The notes beneath the pieces were generated by a model. The model made no database searches, was not told the DNA's origin, and saw only the letters and a list, made by a program, of their open reading frames with translations. A DNA stretch of 64,000 bases from assembly GCF_900241005.1 (NCBI RefSeq), contig NZ_OEST01000007.1, forward strand, positions 62,001-126,000, given 5' to 3'. The position numbers were made by a program, and so were the translations under genes. The stretch comes from Bacteroides cutis. Its GTDB lineage: Bacteria; Bacteroidota; Bacteroidia; Bacteroidales; Bacteroidaceae. Below are positions 60,793-64,000 of this stretch, piece by piece (the first letter of the stretch is position 1; the number at the start of each line of letters is the position of its first letter).

Positions 60793-60800
60793 CAAAGATA
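60793..60800 (-). promoter_or_regulatory. -7 box for the 106-residue/TusA-like operon
   Basis: The minus strand reads TATCTTTG, 52 bp before the start at 60740. Confidence 0.5.
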
Positions 60801-60809
60801 AGTTTTTTC

Positions 60810-60890
60810 ATTACAGGTTACACTGATTTACATAGATTATTTATTGGGATTGTTATTTTTATTTGTACGTATCTGGTTAATTTGTGGTGA
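60810..60890. repeat. Degenerate copy of the mfd-leader repeat
   Basis: ggttacactgatttacatag resembles ggattacgcagatttacaca of the 46650 element, and ttaatttgtggtga resembles its right edge. The last codons of the adjacent amidase/golvesin gene (LTTN-stop) fall within it. Confidence 0.5.
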
Positions 60891-63804
60891 GGAACTGTAA
60901 AACAGATGCCATGATGGTGTTTCTGGCAGTTTCTTCTTTGATACTTTCAAAGGGAAATCCCATGATGAAAGTACGGTAGTCGCTACCGCGATAGGCTATG
61001 GCGGCAGATAGATTTCCATCGGTATAGGTCATCACGGAAAATGCCGTTTCCGTAGGCAGAATACAGTCCGGAGCAGTGACGGGATAAGCTTGTTCGTTAG
61101 GTAAGCGGAGAATGCTGAATGTATGTCCCAGACCTTGGATGGCAATGTCTTTTCCGTTTTTTTGCAAAGTATTGCCATAACGGTACTTCAAGATATTCCG
61201 GATAAATTCACGGTCGCCTTGCGAACTGTTCATGTCACTGCCCGTATAAGCGCCACTGACCAGGAGGCTGCCTCCTGATCGGCAATAAGAGGTTAATATC
61301 CGTTGCATCGGAGAGGAGAATGTTTTATAAAAGTTCCGGCGGGAAGGGATATTGATGATATCTTCTTTCTCCAGGCCGAGTATGTAGTCCACTATCGGAT
61401 ATCCTTCTAAAGAGATTATTCCGGTTTCTACGGCTTCGTCACTGCACGATACGAAACTATAGCCACCCGTTGCTTGTATGGCTTTACCATGAATAAAAGG
61501 GTAATCAAATGTATTTCCAATGATTTTCATTCCTTCATATTCATTGTTGCTATCGCCTAAACCCTTTCCTGCTTCTTTACGGTTGAAGTTTTGCTGAGTA
61601 CCACAGAGGGAGAGGTCGTAGAGATAAGGTACACCGGGATCTTGTGTCAGGTCAAATCCTGCCAAATCAGGAGTGTTTACAATTGCCGGACCGCTGATAC
61701 GGTCGAAACCGTTGACGATGAGTACACGTTCTTTTTCATGTTTCGCCTTATAGGCTGCGAGAATTTCAGAGGGAAAACTTTCTCCTCCACGGTTCACGGC
61801 GGTTACTTTAAAGGAGTAAACGATACCCGGTTCTATTTTTACACTGTGGAACGGATTACTGACACGTACTCCATTATCAAACCCTCCACGGCCAATGCGT
61901 GTATAGACAATGTATTCACGAGGTTGTGCGGTGGGCTCCAATGGATCGTTTTCGCCTTTCCAAGAGAGTTCAAGTGTATTTTTCTTTTTACCGAAATGGA
62001 TGGCAAAATGGCTGACGGGGAGAGGTTGGACTATATAATCTTTACCGTGTTGGGTAGATATATATTGCAAGATGGCTTTATAGAGTGCACGTCCTACAGT
62101 GAATTTGAAGTTAGGGTCGTGTCCCAGTTGCATGTCTGCAAAATTTTGATGAGACAGTAACTCTACAATGGTAGAAGCCACGGAAGGCAGGCGTGTTTCG
62201 CTGTAGTTACGGTTCCACATACTACGACGTGTCCAGTCGATATTATAGGTAGAACGGATATCGTGTTCCAATTGGGTCATTAAGATATCGGAAAGGTCAC
62301 GTGAAGCATAGCGGTCTTTTCCTGTGGTCAATTGCCCGTTGTTAAAGTCGGTGGTATAAATGCCGAGTGTACCTACTATCCGGTCGTCGGTTTTGACACC
62401 GGCATCGCTGTGTAACGCCATGCTCATTTCAAATGGAACTCCCAACCCTTGTTCAGTAGGATTGAATATAGATCCACCTGCCAGATAGTTTACCATACGC
62501 GAACGTGTGTTGATATCATCTGAAATATCATCTTTTCCTTTATATCCGGCATATACGGAATAAGGCATGCCTGCCCATTGGGCGGAATAACGTGCTCCTT
62601 CCAGATAACGGGGAAGTCCGCTGGTTTGTCCACCACGAGCGATATTCCCCATTCCCCCACCGAAGCGGACAGCATCTGCACAGACCACACCTTTTTCTTT
62701 ACTTTCATTGCTCAGTACTACCATGCCGTAGTCATTTCTTCCTTTGTCGAAAGTAAACGTTCCGAGGTATACCCACGTACCACCTCCGATACGCTGGTTT
62801 ACCTTAAATTCCGTCACACCACCATTGTGAAAGACGAGGTATTTGGCATCACTTACACTGTTCGGCATACTCTGATAGGATACATATACAGCATATTCTC
62901 CTGTTTTGGGTATATCGGGTACCCATTCGGCAAATGCCTTGTCTTTCTTTTTTTCGGTATTGGTAAAGCGTGCTGTACCGTCAAGAAAGGGGGTATCTCC
63001 GTCTTCGTAGATATGTTTACGCTGTGCAAAACCGGGTTTGCCTGTGGATGCCCATTGTGATTTCCGACTTTTTACTTCAAGGTAGAAAGAACCTTGTCCG
63101 CTGTCCCGGTCCAGATTTCCGTCATTGTCAACAATCACTTCCTGTTTCTGAGTGTCTCGCTCACGAGGAGTAAAGACGTTGGCACCGGCATTTTCAAGCA
63201 TCGGAATCAGATAGGGGATAATGAACGACTGGGTAAACAGGTCTTCGGTTGTACAAAACAGTCGGGGACGCTGCCAGCCCCATTTATTTTTATTATTAAT
63301 ATAATATTTTCCATGACTTTGCCACACGGCTATGTGGCGTCCTTCCAGTCCACGAGATATTTCGTATGGACGGGAAATACGAGTTACCCACGGAGTACCT
63401 TTATAATTTAAGTCTGTGAAAAGACGCTCTTTGTCTTTCTTGCCTTTTCTGTATATATTGGGTATAAGCTCCTCAATGGTTTTTCCTCCGGTGAACACTG
63501 CGATATTAAAGTAGTTCACAGGGCCGGGAAGCAATAATCTGATATTATGATAGAGGTTATCGACGCTTTCCGGGCGATGAGGCTGATAGCTTAATTGTTC
63601 ACTTGCATAAATATATATCTTTTTTTTCTGAAAGTCTATACGGAAACTATCCAAACGGCAAGTTCCTGTATTGACTGTGGAAACGGTATGTTTTTTGAAG
63701 AAAGTTTGTAACCGTTCTTCCACATTCTGCTCTATTTCCTGGGATATCGCTTTTTCTGAAAAAAAGGAGAATAATATTACAATAAGATATATACATTTTT
63801 TCAT
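60877..63804 (-). CDS. Secreted amidase_3-like protein with inserted golvesin-type domain (often labelled xanthan lyase)
   Basis: The product has 975 residues with a signal peptide at 1-21 (LIVILFSFFSEKAISQ). An N-acetylmuramoyl-L-alanine-amidase-like zinc domain is split: the first half has IAVWQSHGKYYINNK (His) and CTTEDLFTQSF (Glu) near 170-215, the second half MSMALHSDAGVKTDD (His) near 460 and the catalytic-Glu candidate STIVELLSHQNFAD near 560. Between them sits a golvesin C-terminal-like domain (about 240-385: AEWVPDIPKTGEYAVYVSYQ, VYLGTFTFDKGRND). An FN3 domain (about 610-690) and a Rossmann-like C-terminal domain follow. The zinc ligands are intact, so peptidoglycan cleavage is plausible; the xanthan lyase label of relatives is doubtful. 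Confidence 0.75.
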   Translation of the reverse strand: MKKCIYLIVILFSFFSEKAISQEIEQNVEERLQTFFKKHTVSTVNTGTCRLDSFRIDFQKKKIYIYASEQLSYQPHRPESVDNLYHNIRLLLPGPVNYFNIAVFTGGKTIEELIPNIYRKGKKDKERLFTDLNYKGTPWVTRISRPYEISRGLEGRHIAVWQSHGKYYINNKNKWGWQRPRLFCTTEDLFTQSFIIPYLIPMLENAGANVFTPRERDTQKQEVIVDNDGNLDRDSGQGSFYLEVKSRKSQWASTGKPGFAQRKHIYEDGDTPFLDGTARFTNTEKKKDKAFAEWVPDIPKTGEYAVYVSYQSMPNSVSDAKYLVFHNGGVTEFKVNQRIGGGTWVYLGTFTFDKGRNDYGMVVLSNESKEKGVVCADAVRFGGGMGNIARGGQTSGLPRYLEGARYSAQWAGMPYSVYAGYKGKDDISDDINTRSRMVNYLAGGSIFNPTEQGLGVPFEMSMALHSDAGVKTDDRIVGTLGIYTTDFNNGQLTTGKDRYASRDLSDILMTQLEHDIRSTYNIDWTRRSMWNRNYSETRLPSVASTIVELLSHQNFADMQLGHDPNFKFTVGRALYKAILQYISTQHGKDYIVQPLPVSHFAIHFGKKKNTLELSWKGENDPLEPTAQPREYIVYTRIGRGGFDNGVRVSNPFHSVKIEPGIVYSFKVTAVNRGGESFPSEILAAYKAKHEKERVLIVNGFDRISGPAIVNTPDLAGFDLTQDPGVPYLYDLSLCGTQQNFNRKEAGKGLGDSNNEYEGMKIIGNTFDYPFIHGKAIQATGGYSFVSCSDEAVETGIISLEGYPIVDYILGLEKEDIINIPSRRNFYKTFSSPMQRILTSYCRSGGSLLVSGAYTGSDMNSSQGDREFIRNILKYRYGNTLQKNGKDIAIQGLGHTFSILRLPNEQAYPVTAPDCILPTETAFSVMTYTDGNLSAAIAYRGSDYRTFIMGFPFESIKEETARNTIMASVLQFLTTN

Positions 63805-63830
63805 AATTCAAAGTTCTCATGATGACCGGA

Positions 63831-63838
63831 CAAAAATA
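63831..63838 (-). promoter_or_regulatory. -7 box for the amidase/golvesin gene
   Basis: The minus strand reads TATTTTTG, 26 bp before the ATG at 63804. Confidence 0.5.
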
Positions 63839-63841
63839 GCT

Positions 63842-63875
63842 AAAAAAAGAGTGGGAAGTTATGCGCTTCCCACTC
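63842..63875 (-). terminator. Terminator of the gene at the right edge
   Basis: GAGTGGGAAG (63849-63858) pairs perfectly with CTTCCCACTC (63866-63875) around a 7-nt loop, and on the minus strand a T7 run follows (63842-63848). Confidence 0.9.
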
Positions 63876-63898
63876 TTCTTATTTCTATTTAGTAAACT

Positions 63899-64000
63899 TT
63901 ACAACGGAATATATTCTACGAAAGCTTCCATTGCCTCGTAAGATGCCAGACCAAGGCTGTCATATAATGCAGCTGTACCGCGGTTACGGTCTTCACTACG
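63899..64000 (-). CDS. C-terminal 33 residues of an unidentified gene (cut by window edge)
   Basis: The frame is open from the window edge to the TAA at 63899-63901, encoding RSEDRNRGTAALYDSLGLAS, then YEAMEAFVEYIPL. It ends 24 bp before a strong terminator. The composition and neat ending look like a conserved cytosolic enzyme, but I cannot name the family from this tail alone. Confidence 0.6.
   Translation of the reverse strand, partial: RSEDRNRGTAALYDSLGLASYEAMEAFVEYIPL

Noticed and set aside
1..64000. CRISPR arrays, tRNA genes, rRNA genes, prophage or transposase genes
   Set aside because: None seen on either strand: no regularly spaced direct repeats, no tRNA cloverleaf with TTCGA-type arm, and no recombinase-like protein among the frames.

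Overview
The window reads as chromosome of a gut Bacteroides-type bacterium (Bacteroidota, Bacteroidales). The signs are: promoters of the TTTG / TAnnTTTG type and almost no Shine-Dalgarno sequences; DUF5686, DUF4369, DUF5690, GldE, HU-HIG, TrxP, S46 dipeptidyl peptidases and NVEALA peptides; lipoprotein signals followed by acidic residues; a tryptophanase; and a sphingolipid inositol head-group operon. It begins and ends inside genes. I see no tRNA, rRNA, CRISPR array, transposase, integrase or phage gene.

Layout. 1-2452 (-): aspT-aspD, an aspartate/alanine exchange and decarboxylation pair. 2677-9347 (+): a DUF5686 outer-membrane protein, then a five-gene inositol-lipid operon (inositol-phosphate synthase, PgpA-like phosphatase, GtrA-like protein, CDP-alcohol phosphotransferase, PAP2/AUR1-like enzyme). 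9433-12853 (+): a lone PL8 lyase and an iron alcohol dehydrogenase. 12963-15096 (-): HU, a 30-residue COX24/mS38-like protein and RNase G. 15272-18833 (+): mutY, ssb, gldE and a phosphopantetheinyl transferase. 18843-20216 (-): tryptophanase. 20217-21018 has no intact gene but holds a cobalamin riboswitch with no functional target, a frameshifted mini-ORF, a terminator and one copy of a dispersed palindromic repeat. 21019-23482 (-): an RprX/RprY-like two-component system.

23694-27616 is an AT-rich island and the strongest candidate for an undescribed system. It holds a membrane-bound winged-helix regulator, two cysteine-containing NVEALA-type secreted peptides, a six-bladed-propeller lipoprotein and a membrane-anchored thioredoxin-fold protein. 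27737-32622 (+) continues with a transglutaminase-like protein, a DUF3805/3806 protein, an ABC-F ATPase and a PHP phosphatase. 32743-39348 (-): two thioredoxins, two S46 dipeptidyl peptidases whose S1 residues predict DPP11 and DPP7 specificity, and an anaerobic sulfatase maturase. 39482-46544 is housekeeping: a DUF4369 lipoprotein, PlsC, a phosphoesterase, an ECF sigma factor with a membrane partner, a free-standing MetH reactivation domain, dihydroorotase and a dolichol-phosphate-mannose-synthase-like enzyme. 46739-50128 is mfd.

50165-51474 holds an HU-HIG gene, the second copy of the dispersed repeat and a roughly 210-nt rod-shaped non-coding RNA with its own promoter and terminator, probably 6S RNA. 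51475-57557 holds a lipoprotein, then a 2-aminoethylphosphonate catabolism locus (divergent putative regulator, DUF5690 permease, phnX, phnW). 57670-64000 (-): an outer-membrane barrel, a YgiQ radical SAM protein, two small proteins, a large secreted amidase/golvesin-domain protein and the tail of an unidentified gene.

How they connect: B12 appears twice (riboswitch, MetH reactivation). Envelope work dominates: inositol sphingolipids, periplasmic thioredoxins and dipeptidases, lipoproteins, and the NVEALA island, where a thioredoxin-like partner beside cysteine-rich peptides suggests disulfide handling. Gene identities come from motifs read by eye; no database search was run.
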